DNA of 64,000 nt from positions 1,612,001-1,676,000 of the forward strand of contig NZ_CP022282.1 in assembly GCF_002216065.1 (NCBI RefSeq), given 5' to 3'. The stretch is from Chryseobacterium sp. T16E-39. GTDB lineage: Bacteria > Bacteroidota > Bacteroidia > Flavobacteriales > Weeksellaceae. Within the stretch, counting starts at the first letter, position 1; every line of letters begins with the position of its first letter. Shown in pieces: positions 37,201 to 44,576 of the stretch. Under the pieces are notes generated by a model. It had not been told where the DNA came from, ran no database searches, and was given only the letters and a program-made list of their open reading frames with translations. The translations under genes were made by a program, and so were the position numbers.

Positions 37201-38009
37201 ACTTTATTTTTAGTAGAGAATTTCTGTACAATATTTTGAAAAACTAAAGCTGGCGTATTGGCTACTAATTTTGCATTAGTATTTGATCTATATTCTATTC
37301 CGCCATCGATATTGTGATGGAATCCGTAAAAAGCGGCAGGATCAACAAAATGCCTCGCCAGATCCTTGATCCATTTTTTTTGTACCGGATCAGAAATAGA
37401 GGTTACGTCTAATTCGTGATTTCCTCTTTTTGCAAGTTCTACTGTCACAAAAAATTCAGGATTTTCAAGAACAATTTCTATACTCACGTTATCTGTAAAT
37501 TTACCGAGGTCTGTTCCGCAATCAATAGTAAAAAGCTGAGAAGAAGGGGCCAGGTTTTTAAAGAAGAATTCATCAATATTCTTTGTTGATGCTGGAGCGA
37601 GCTCATTTCCAAATAATGCTTCTACCGGGATTGCGGTGCCTGCAGCTCTTTGAGCCTGGATGGCCTGCATTTTTGTTAGCAATTCACTACCAGATGTTTT
37701 TACTTTATTGGCAGGGTCGGAAACAGTCGTACCTTCTAAAAATTCTGAAGTTTTTAAACCCCTGTAAATAATGTATTTAACAGGCAGCTTGGTATCTTTT
37801 TGATCATGGGGACGCAATATAAGGTTAACCTTATTGATATCGGTTTGTTGTTGTAATAAAATCGTTCCCTTCAATACGGCATACACATTCTGATCTCCGG
37901 TAGCTGTAAAGGGACTGCTGACTTTAAACTTATCCGGGCCAGAGGCACCATACGACTGTCCAGGTGTCTGGCCAGGAGCTGGGGATGTAAAATAGGCTAA
38001 TGATGGCAT
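34269..38009 (-). CDS. Modular protein with C-terminal pyroglutamyl-peptidase-like domain
   Basis: 1246 residues, no signal peptide (MPSLAYFTSPAPG). About the first 800 residues are homologous to the gene ending at 40004 ('KVNLILRPHDQKDTKLPVKY', 'GWAVHMVAITPG', 'DYLFGPINISIPWNSQDGVQ'). The tail differs. After a helical stretch (about 850-960) comes a segment with the order of peptidase family C15: 'ILISGYDPFRAAFPGG' (about 973), 'NPSGNIALAL', 'FISTTLPF', 'GGDYLSNEIYYRVAYL' and 'GHIHVG'. Ser1191 stands where C15 enzymes have the nucleophile Cys, and His1215 lies 24 residues on, the same spacing as in C15 (Cys144/His168). The acidic partner is not obvious and there is an insertion of about 50 residues. 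Activity is uncertain. Confidence 0.7.
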   Translation of the reverse strand: MPSLAYFTSPAPGQTPGQSYGASGPDKFKVSSPFTATGDQNVYAVLKGTILLQQQTDINKVNLILRPHDQKDTKLPVKYIIYRGLKTSEFLEGTTVSDPANKVKTSGSELLTKMQAIQAQRAAGTAIPVEALFGNELAPASTKNIDEFFFKNLAPSSQLFTIDCGTDLGKFTDNVSIEIVLENPEFFVTVELAKRGNHELDVTSISDPVQKKWIKDLARHFVDPAAFYGFHHNIDGGIEYRSNTNAKLVANTPALVFQNIVQKFSTKNKVYLDIRNENGYSYNYYNNYKGTGADAFKNIKIGQSAASMTNKEYYTDGWAVHMVAITPGTTAENDVFLALRVNDNEKPLLAGWNIPLIPNAVVNPPLGNTTTNRVYFADETNLLAASASEFTNTVSFKIPNVPGSTAEQMATIIKLDYIKQVRINDGVDAFPQQNSTDYLFGPINISIPWNSQDGVQWIGSDHYKYFDGLNQGFISGTMEEAISNLDNSQKTITINKKIDAQITNKVNIVNVANAQNVGEYNVSKVENPTSTSTKITVLENFPSSLQAGDTLALTIEAAVTFDYQNKKVIAKNIDLSNVTAFGVGKKVKLIVKKSAETIQTVVSSSLISGNTEIVLNSINKNGFGGIMLTGMVAETDLATGPNPPDNDNVLFYAVPQYYFTNIGSKNNNAFNFKGATSKNESFIKTIQKFSSDFQIEKYSLQPTAGNFIATLAYNPVKNVQENILILGLKKSEFEDLKTAAASQLSPYHIQTLKLKLQGNRLRDQDYEAYYKYNLVVAGLNNAGNYTETTVYKEIYSRDGMIFTSPGYAGNTVIELGSKLNEEEIFHLNSVTDSPPGEWNKKLNGSDPNSTFSYLYETMGSSLKTIVDQFKTDLDALTTSNFKLQIENKIKQRGKELLDTARSQIRTATSGMYNKDGALYLARLKMRKIIKQHPLVLSSFISYNDAEKYLDLLERISRGVHDSNLPDFSTHPGHIPILISGYDPFRAAFPGGYSGLDNDFNLSNPSGNIALALNDEVIINGSKKAIIKSAIFPVRFKEFNEGWIEDFFSQYINPGHSSYKPVKMVITFSYGGADYFNIDGFSSRFREPGNPDNNKKNGGVSGYLLQSDKDNYEFISTTLPFQSFKNANPSKIALHQKAVVKYYKNGNFLSSQELFDNLNLNSLVPFPDITNYPFGTADQLKALEGTGGDYLSNEIYYRVAYLRTKYNPSLKTGHIHVGFNKTDVSRSERNQMTTILKDVLKQVITNL

Positions 38010-38333
38010 ATTATAAGTTTTTAATTAGATATTATTTTATAGGTTAAGTTTGAAACAACTTCTCAAAAGCTGAATCACAAGAATTCATTGAACGCTAAGT
38101 ACCTTTAAATCCTTATTGTAAGGCGCCATTTACAACGAAGTGATCTATAAGCCGGTTCAATTATTCAGTTCTAAAATGAGGGCAAAAAAATGTGGAAAGT
38201 CATTAGAGTATTCATGATTAATAATAATTTTAGTGATTAGTGGATGTATTGGTTTGTTGAAGGTGAATAAAAGATCTGCAGGTCAATCTCAATCAGCAAT
38301 TGATTATTGATTTTTATAATGTTTAAACTTTTA

Positions 38334-38368
38334 CAAATCTATCAGGCTGTAACGACAAAAACTGACGT
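38334..38368 (-). promoter_or_regulatory. Promoter with GTC-box, copy 2 (proximal)
   Basis: On the minus strand: ACGTCAGTTTTTGTCGT box (38352-38368), then a TAGATTTG -7 element (38334-38341). From the TTTG inside the box to the TA of the -7 element is 14 nt, as in the two other copies. Confidence 0.65.
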
Positions 38369-38450
38369 GTTTTTTATTATTTTTTATTTTTAAAGTTTTC
38401 ATTAAAAATCAATAATACCTTTTAATTTTTATTATTCTTTGATTCTAAAG

Positions 38451-38485
38451 CAAAGCTATTTACCAAGGACGACAAAACTCGACGC
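38451..38485 (-). promoter_or_regulatory. Promoter with GTC-box, copy 3 (distal)
   Basis: Minus strand GCGTCGAGTTTTGTCGT box (38469-38485), 14-nt spacer as above, and TAGCTTTG (38451-38458), which matches TAnnTTTG. It is the second promoter ahead of the same gene. Confidence 0.65.
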
Positions 38486-38524
38486 TTTATATTTTTTCTA
38501 AAAAATACATGGCAACAAAACAGG

Positions 38525-38571
38525 TAAAAAAAGATCGCGGAACAAAGTCTTCAGACTTTGTTCCGCGATCT
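38525..38571 (-). terminator. Strong intrinsic terminator
   Basis: A 19-bp perfect stem (AGATCGCGGAACAAAGTCT at 38532-38550 and its complement at 38553-38571) with a T-run on the minus strand (A-run at 38525-38532 on the plus strand). It lies 30 bp past the stop of the 466-residue secreted protein gene and closes the first unit of the locus. Confidence 0.88.
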
Positions 38572-38600
38572 GGAACTATAAGAATCAATAAGATAATATT

Positions 38601-40001
38601 TTACTTTTTACTGACCTTTAGATGAATATCTTCCTCAAAACTCCCTTTAAAAGTATCATCATAATCGCTTTCAAAGATCAGCTTTCCAGATGGGTCATAA
38701 TATTCTGTCCTGCTTTTAAATTGAGCTGGCCCGCTATGATTCTGTTCATTACATTTATAGCTCTCAAATAATGGATGGCTGATACAGGTAAAATAGGTTT
38801 TAGTGGTATTTACAATGGGTTTAGCATCTGATCCTGAAAAATACGCTCTTATTTCTTTCTTAGCTTTATAATCTATTGTTTCTTTTGACCTAACAAGTAT
38901 AGGTTTTCCATAATTTGCAATAGTGATATCATCTGATAAAGTATAATTGGGATTCACACTTTTCTTCTCTATTTTTATAAGGATCCCCTTATCATAATAC
39001 AAAGTCTCTTCAATATCCATTGGCTGGTTTCTTTCCGCAGAACCTTTGTATTCATACTGGGAGCCATCGGGAACAAAACATTGCTCCCCTTTTTCAATTT
39101 CCGTGTAATATGAATCCAGAAGGGTAAATTGACATTTTTTTGGTGGAAAATACACAAAATTACTTTTCTTATATACATTCCCCTTATCATCTTTATCTTC
39201 TACTACTGTCGCAAAATTTTTGTCTGTTAAATCAGATGAAATGGTCTTAGTCCGGTTATGATCATACTGGTAAACAACAACCTTGGTTAGCTTCCCCTTT
39301 TCAAAAAAATGAGTTTTACCAATACCTCCGTTTTTATTTCCATTTTTATTATCATAAATGTTCTGTACTCCTTCAATATATCCTTTTCCTTTACGGTAAT
39401 ATACTGTATCTTCAACTATAAGTTGCTCTGATGGCCAGGTTTTTATTTCCCTTCTCCATTTGTTTGAGGCGATTGGAATATAATCTTCTGCATAGCCTTT
39501 CATAGCCTCTCGTGCATCCTTTCCTTTTTCTATAATGTAAAATCTTTGTTTAACCAAAGAATTAGACTTGTAGTATGCCGAAGGGTTTCGGGTATCCACC
39601 AAAAAAGGAGATCCGTTTTTAAAGCTTTCAAATACAGTATCATATTTCCTGTTCTTAACCTTAATCTTATAAAACCCATTTAAGGGTTTTGATGTCAGCT
39701 TATCAATAGCGATCGTATCATAGAAAACAGTCGATCCCTGAGTAAGGTAAACATTCCTGATATATTTTACTTGTTGTTCTTCGATCGTAGTGATTTTGTC
39801 ACTACCAGATACTATGCCGGGATTCATTACCACTAAAGGAGAACGGTAAAAATCTCTCTTATCACCACGTGGGATTTTGCCGTCATACGAATGAATGAGA
39901 GCGTATATACTATCATTTCTTTCTGCAGTTTTTTTGGGTTTGTTCTGTCCAAAACATACAAAAGAAATAGAAAAAGTGATAAGAAAGATTATTGATTTCA
40001 T
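38601..40001 (-). CDS. Secreted protein, candidate partner of the upstream metzincin protein
   Basis: 466 residues with a signal peptide (1-19, ...ISFVCFGQ). The mature region is built from short repeats of the type 'TLYYDKGILIKIEKK' and 'TEYYDPSGKLIFESDYDD', resembling the 'YY.nGkl' repeats of YwqK/MORN-like proteins. It starts 2 bp after the stop of the metzincin-bearing modular protein and precedes a strong terminator, so the two form a closed unit. By analogy with effector-immunity pairs it may protect the periplasm from its partner. That is inference; the repeats themselves do not prove it. Confidence 0.6.
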   Translation of the reverse strand: MKSIIFLITFSISFVCFGQNKPKKTAERNDSIYALIHSYDGKIPRGDKRDFYRSPLVVMNPGIVSGSDKITTIEEQQVKYIRNVYLTQGSTVFYDTIAIDKLTSKPLNGFYKIKVKNRKYDTVFESFKNGSPFLVDTRNPSAYYKSNSLVKQRFYIIEKGKDAREAMKGYAEDYIPIASNKWRREIKTWPSEQLIVEDTVYYRKGKGYIEGVQNIYDNKNGNKNGGIGKTHFFEKGKLTKVVVYQYDHNRTKTISSDLTDKNFATVVEDKDDKGNVYKKSNFVYFPPKKCQFTLLDSYYTEIEKGEQCFVPDGSQYEYKGSAERNQPMDIEETLYYDKGILIKIEKKSVNPNYTLSDDITIANYGKPILVRSKETIDYKAKKEIRAYFSGSDAKPIVNTTKTYFTCISHPLFESYKCNEQNHSGPAQFKSRTEYYDPSGKLIFESDYDDTFKGSFEEDIHLKVSKK

Positions 40002-40003
40002 AA

Positions 40004-43000
40004 TTATTCAGTTTTTAAATCAGGATCTTGTTTTAAAGTTTCTACTTGCCATTTATAATAAGAAATACCATAATCATTATTTCCGAATCTATAGTGAGGT
40101 GCCGGTGATGTGCTGCCTGTGGGATACATGTAATCCATAATATTTTCTGTATGATATTGTTCAAAGCTATGAATTCCTAACAATCCCGTTTGAAACGTAT
40201 GAGGCAGACCTAATGTATGCGAAATTTCATGTTGTAAAGTCTTGTCAATATCGAACGTAGTTCTATCATTTAACAATACACATTTTGCATTATCAATACC
40301 ATTGGCAGCTCCCGCAGTTCCTCTCAGAAAGTCAGCAATAACATTACAAGGAAATACAAATACTGTGACAGTTTCATCATTAATCGGGTAAGCACTTATA
40401 TATATATCTTTAATAATATTAATAAATTCTATTAAATCAGACTCTTGGAGGTCATTGAAAATCAGGTTACCATTTGCCTGAACCCCAGTCAATTTATTTT
40501 TAAACCGGTTCAGAGGACTGGTCGCAGGTAATACATTTCCAATTGTATAGTTTCCAAAATCTATAGTAACTTGTCGCGTAAGGTCAATATCCCCATTCGC
40601 TAATTTAATTGGATTATATTTAATTAAAGATTGCCTCATCAGGTTTTTAGCACTTCTCTCCGAATTATTAATTTTTGTCTTCCATTCATTTAAATTTTGA
40701 TTCAATGTCAAAGACTGAGTTGATTGCTTGTTAGTTCCCAAATAAATATCAGAGCTTCCTGCTGTATAATTGACCTGATTACTCAAGAACGCTACTGTTC
40801 TGTCTCCTCCTGTAAGTGTTCCCCTTAAATTAAATTTTACGAACCTTACATCACAACGTAATTTTTCACTATTCCGCAATACATTTAATGCCCCAACTGC
40901 ATTATTCCTCTCATCTTTGATGAAAATTTTTCTATCAGCACTATTTTTTTGATGACATTTTACTGTAGCAATAATAGAATTAATATTTGAGATATTAATG
41001 GGTTGATTGACAATATTTCCAGTAGCATCATTAAAAATAACTTCCATTCCCTGTGGTACATCAAAAGTTACTGTTCCCGTACTCGCAGTTGATCTTGGAT
41101 CAAGACTCATCTCTAACTTTACTTCATGCTCAGCAGGAATTACTGTTCCTCCATCAGCAACTACTGTTGCATGATTTTCGTACATAGACAGCCATGGAAC
41201 GTAATATTGGTGCCCACCAATCGATAGTGGTGTAAATTCTTGTTTCAAAGCATCCTGGGCTTGTGCCTTGGTTATATTGGTAACATTTGGAATACATATC
41301 CCACCTCTTCCTGTTAATGTCTGAGGAGTTGTAGGATTAGTGATATCTGTTTCAGCAATATATTCAGATCTCATCCAGTCAAAACCATAATGTCCTCCTT
41401 TTGAAGCATAATCGGAACGCCTCTTAAAATTAATAATCGAGGTCGCCGTACTGGCTGTAATTGTTTTGGCATAATCATCTGATGAGAAGGTGATTCCATC
41501 TATAGAATAAACATTAACTCCATTAGCTTCCAGAGTCTGAATATAGCTTCCTGTAGTATCTAATCCTGCAATAACCAATTTATATCTATAATAGGGTTTA
41601 AAATCTATACTCTTTTGTAGTCCACCCTGTCTCACCAATTTGCAAACTTTAATATGAAAATTACTGAACTGTTTTCCACCAACCGGGGTATTGGTCTGGT
41701 TTAAAAGAGTATTCCATTCTGTCTTTGTGACAGTCAGTAAAAGAATATTTTCTTTAACTCCTTTACCGCTATTATGAGTTATTAAATTTTTAAATACTCC
41801 CGGTGTCATTTCAACCGTTGTTCTTGAAACATAAAATTTAGGATCAAACTTTTTTATTTCATCGAAAAAAGTATTTGATGAAGATCTTCCCCCTTTATAA
41901 TTAAAGAAATGGCTATCAGCACTTCCTGTTTTATTAAAGTAATAATTAGGAACAGCATAAAGAAGAACATTATCTGTGTCCGTCGTTGTGGTATTAACAT
42001 TTGTTTCGGAAACCATTCCGGTCTGCATCATTGCAGAAAGACCATACTTTTTTATGGGAGTGGTTACTTTTATGACAGTATTTCCCGCCTGAAAACTGAC
42101 ATTATCAATCACATATTTTCTGTTGACATCATCAATATCCAGTTTGAAGTGATGCCATAATCCTCCACCTGAAGCAAGTGAGGGTATAGACGTTAAATCT
42201 TCATTAGGAATGATAAAACTTTGATTTTGATAATCAGCAATAGCTAACTTATCAACAAAAGCCAGTATAAAATCTCCAGCCCCTATGGTAGATGGTATTG
42301 CTTCCTGTACCTTAATGACGGTTTGGTTACCTGCAGAATTTTCTGTAATACTCACAATATTAAATGGTGATGATAAGCTTCCCGCCTTAAGCGTATACAT
42401 ATTATTAATGATTGTAGAACCAACCAACCCACTTACTGTAAATTCATTGAGTCCCACATTAACAGCAGCAATATTATAAGCAATAACAATTCGCGTTATA
42501 CCGTGATTGATCCCATCAAAATATTTCTGATGGTTGCTTCCGATCCATTGTACTCCATCCTGACTATCCCACGGAATCTGTATATTAATTGGGCCAAAGA
42601 GATAGTCTGTTGGGTTTTGTTGAGGAAAAGCATCTGCTCCGTCATTTAGTCTTAATTGCTTTATATAATCTAATTTTACAATCGTTGCTAACTGTGCGGG
42701 TGTACTGACCAATGCATTGGGAACTTTTAAGGATATAGCATTGGTAAATTCGGGAAGTGGATTAGGAATTGGAACAGGCAGTAAACTTGTCTCATCCACA
42801 AAATACATCCTTCTGGTTGTTGTATTGCTTAAAGGTGGATCTATCACCGTATTTGGACTAATTTCAATATTCCATCCCGCAATTATCGGTCTCTCGTTAT
42901 CATTAATTCTAAAAGCAAGATGAATTTCATTCTCTGCCGTACTTCCTGCTGTTATATCGATGACATGTACCGCCCACCCATTGGTACTATATTCTTTATT

Positions 43001-43945
43001 AACCATAGAAGCAAGCGACTGCCCTACTTTAATATTCTTACTGGCATCTGCTCCGGTACCTTTGTAATTATTATAATAGTTGTAGGAATACCCGTTTTCA
43101 TTTCTTAGATCAAGATATACTTTGTTTTTGGTGCTGAATTTTTCAATAAGCTGCTGATACACTAAAACCGGTGTGTTGGCCACCAACTTATTTGCGACTG
43201 CAGTCCTGTACTCAATCCCTCCTATTATGTCGTGATGAAATCCAAAAAAAGCGGCAGGATCAACGAAATGTCTCACCAGATCCTGCGTCCACTTTTTCTG
43301 CGCAGGATCTGAAATTGAGGCAACATCTATTTCATGTTTTGCTCTTTTGGCTAATTCAACATTAACAAAAAATTCAGGATTTTCAAGTATTACTTCAATA
43401 CTTACCTCACCTGCTGAGAATTTCCCCATCTCCATACCACAATCGATGGTAAAAAGCTGGGAAGAAGGAGCCTGATTTTTAAAGAAAAAATCATCAATAT
43501 TTTTGGTAGCTGCTGGTGTAAGCTCATTTCCAAATAAAGCCTCAACTGGTATTGCAGTTCCAGGTGCTCTTTGAGTTTGAATGGCCTGCATTTTAGTCAG
43601 TAATTCGCTACCTGAAGTCTTAACTTTATTCGCAGGGTCTGAAATATTGCTACTATCTAAAAAGTCTGATATCCTTAGTCCTCTGTAAATAATATATTTA
43701 ATAGGAAGTTTAATATTTTTTTGGTTATATGGCCGCAATATGAGGTTAACTTTATCTGGACTTGATTGTTGCTGCTGTAATAAAATCGTTCCGTCTACTA
43801 CAGCATATACATCTTCACCACCGGTAAAAGTAAATGAACTGCTTACATTAAATTTATTAATGTCTGCAGTTATACCATATCCCTGAGCAGCTGCCTGTAA
43901 AGGCATAGATGCAGTTGTTGATGTAAAATAGGCTAATGATGGCAT
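40004..43945 (-). CDS. Modular protein with C-terminal metzincin zinc-protease domain
   Basis: 1313 residues, no signal peptide (MPSLAYFTSTTAS). The first 800 or so residues match the downstream modular protein. The variable part begins with an immunoglobulin-like segment ('HEVKLEMSLDPRSTAS', 'KCHQKNSADRKIFIKDER', about 950-1050) and ends in a metzincin domain. Its zinc motif is His1239-Glu1240-x-x-His1243-x-x-Gly-x-x-His1249 (HEISHTLGLPH), followed by the Met-turn at Met1270 (ENIMDYM), 21 residues after the third His. All catalytic residues are present, so an active protease is expected. Target and export route are unknown. Confidence 0.85.
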   Translation of the reverse strand: MPSLAYFTSTTASMPLQAAAQGYGITADINKFNVSSSFTFTGGEDVYAVVDGTILLQQQQSSPDKVNLILRPYNQKNIKLPIKYIIYRGLRISDFLDSSNISDPANKVKTSGSELLTKMQAIQTQRAPGTAIPVEALFGNELTPAATKNIDDFFFKNQAPSSQLFTIDCGMEMGKFSAGEVSIEVILENPEFFVNVELAKRAKHEIDVASISDPAQKKWTQDLVRHFVDPAAFFGFHHDIIGGIEYRTAVANKLVANTPVLVYQQLIEKFSTKNKVYLDLRNENGYSYNYYNNYKGTGADASKNIKVGQSLASMVNKEYSTNGWAVHVIDITAGSTAENEIHLAFRINDNERPIIAGWNIEISPNTVIDPPLSNTTTRRMYFVDETSLLPVPIPNPLPEFTNAISLKVPNALVSTPAQLATIVKLDYIKQLRLNDGADAFPQQNPTDYLFGPINIQIPWDSQDGVQWIGSNHQKYFDGINHGITRIVIAYNIAAVNVGLNEFTVSGLVGSTIINNMYTLKAGSLSSPFNIVSITENSAGNQTVIKVQEAIPSTIGAGDFILAFVDKLAIADYQNQSFIIPNEDLTSIPSLASGGGLWHHFKLDIDDVNRKYVIDNVSFQAGNTVIKVTTPIKKYGLSAMMQTGMVSETNVNTTTTDTDNVLLYAVPNYYFNKTGSADSHFFNYKGGRSSSNTFFDEIKKFDPKFYVSRTTVEMTPGVFKNLITHNSGKGVKENILLLTVTKTEWNTLLNQTNTPVGGKQFSNFHIKVCKLVRQGGLQKSIDFKPYYRYKLVIAGLDTTGSYIQTLEANGVNVYSIDGITFSSDDYAKTITASTATSIINFKRRSDYASKGGHYGFDWMRSEYIAETDITNPTTPQTLTGRGGICIPNVTNITKAQAQDALKQEFTPLSIGGHQYYVPWLSMYENHATVVADGGTVIPAEHEVKLEMSLDPRSTASTGTVTFDVPQGMEVIFNDATGNIVNQPINISNINSIIATVKCHQKNSADRKIFIKDERNNAVGALNVLRNSEKLRCDVRFVKFNLRGTLTGGDRTVAFLSNQVNYTAGSSDIYLGTNKQSTQSLTLNQNLNEWKTKINNSERSAKNLMRQSLIKYNPIKLANGDIDLTRQVTIDFGNYTIGNVLPATSPLNRFKNKLTGVQANGNLIFNDLQESDLIEFINIIKDIYISAYPINDETVTVFVFPCNVIADFLRGTAGAANGIDNAKCVLLNDRTTFDIDKTLQHEISHTLGLPHTFQTGLLGIHSFEQYHTENIMDYMYPTGSTSPAPHYRFGNNDYGISYYKWQVETLKQDPDLKTE

Positions 43946-44182
43946 ATTATAATTTTTTTTGATTAATATATAGGCTAGATTTGGATCAATTTGTTTGTAT
44001 TGATCCTAAAGAATTAAGAATTAAAATTTTAACTGATGAAATTGTTGCTATCTGATTCACCAAAGACCATCCAATATCTCTGCAATGAAACCTTTAAGAA
44101 TAACTTTTCCAATTCGTAGATCCTTTTGAAATTATACCTTTTCAAAAACTCTTTCAATTGATCATTACCCATTTCTCCGTGA
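43946..44182. other. Long 5' untranslated leader
   Basis: About 230 nt between the -7 element of the shared promoter and the ATG, with no ORF. Just before the start codon it reads ATTATAATATG, as does the leader of the downstream paralogue (ACTTATAATATG), so the duplication included upstream DNA. Confidence 0.5.
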
Positions 44183-44217
44183 CAAATCTATCCCGTTTCA
44201 ACGTCAAAACTCGACGT
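44183..44217 (-). promoter_or_regulatory. Promoter with GTC-box, copy 1
   Basis: Minus strand ACGTCGAGTTTTGACGT (44201-44217), an inverted repeat ACGTC/GACGT, then TAGATTTG (44183-44190) as -7 element. The TTTG-to-TA spacing is 14 nt, identical to copies 2 and 3. A standard TTTG -33 at about 19 nt is absent, which suggests activator dependence. Confidence 0.7.
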
Positions 44218-44316
44218 AATATAATTTATGTCATCCTAATCATAAGACGATCAGCACAAATACCATAAATAACTATTAACCAACAATATAAATATTAACC
44301 CAAAATTAATTTTACA

Positions 44317-44343
44317 AAAAGTCTACTTTTTTAGTAGACTTTT
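44317..44343. promoter_or_regulatory. Palindrome over the -33 region of the methionine-uptake promoter
   Basis: AAAAGTCTACT (44317-44327), five T, then AGTAGACTTTT (44333-44343): a perfect 11-bp inverted repeat ending 14 bp before the -7 element. Likely a repressor or activator site, or an upstream terminator-like stem. Confidence 0.55.
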
Positions 44344-44357
44344 AGAAATATATGTTT

Positions 44358-44365
44358 TATATTTG
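44358..44365 (+). promoter_or_regulatory. -7 element of the leader-eamA-metNIQ promoter
   Basis: TATATTTG matches TAnnTTTG exactly. Transcription would start near 44372, about 18 nt ahead of the leader ORF. No TTTG -33 is present at the usual distance; the palindrome occupies it. Confidence 0.65.
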
Positions 44366-44389
44366 CAACCGTATTCAGGAAATAAAAAA

Positions 44390-44491
44390 ATGAAACCGGA
44401 ATTTAAACATACAGCTTTAATGAATAAACAGATGATCAATAGAATGATGATTCATTTCTGTATGCCTATGTTCCGACATTGCTGTGGTTGA
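44390..44491 (+). CDS. Methionine-rich leader peptide
   Basis: A 33-codon ORF from ATG to TGA with seven Met codons (positions 1, 11, 15, 19, 20, 25, 27) and three Cys, ending ...MPMFRHCCG. It starts 25 bp after the -7 element and is followed by a strong terminator before the first structural gene. The density of Met codons, the position, and the methionine transporter genes downstream are what is expected of an attenuation leader that senses charged tRNA-Met. The segment is too short to be judged by codon statistics, and I know of no described homologue. Confidence 0.7.
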   Translation: MKPEFKHTALMNKQMINRMMIHFCMPMFRHCCG

Positions 44492-44529
44492 CCTTACTTT
44501 TATAGATATATTCTAAAGGCTCTACCACG
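44483..44529 (+). promoter_or_regulatory. Candidate antiterminator pairing
   Basis: UGUGGUUGA (44483-44491, the last codons and stop of the leader) can pair with UCUACCACG (44521-44529, left arm and loop of the terminator): eight of nine positions pair, counting one G-U. A ribosome that reaches the stop would cover the first arm and let the terminator form; one stalled at the upstream Met codons would leave it free. Confidence 0.5.
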
Positions 44530-44546
44530 TTGTAGAGCCTTTTTTT
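44515..44546 (+). terminator. Intrinsic terminator in the leader (attenuator)
   Basis: AAAGGCTCTAC (44515-44525) pairs with GTAGAGCCTTT (44532-44542) around a 6-nt loop, and seven T follow at 44540-44546. It lies between promoter and first structural gene, so it must act as an attenuator or end a short RNA. Confidence 0.9.
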
Positions 44547-44576
44547 ATTACATGAACAACATTAAAAACATATACA

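Larger units (their letters stand above)
38010..38600. other. 591-bp intergenic region with two promoters and a terminator
   Basis: No gene. It holds the terminator of the upstream unit (38532-38571), two copies of the shared promoter architecture, and an untranslated leader of about 320-435 nt before the modular protein gene. Confidence 0.6.
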
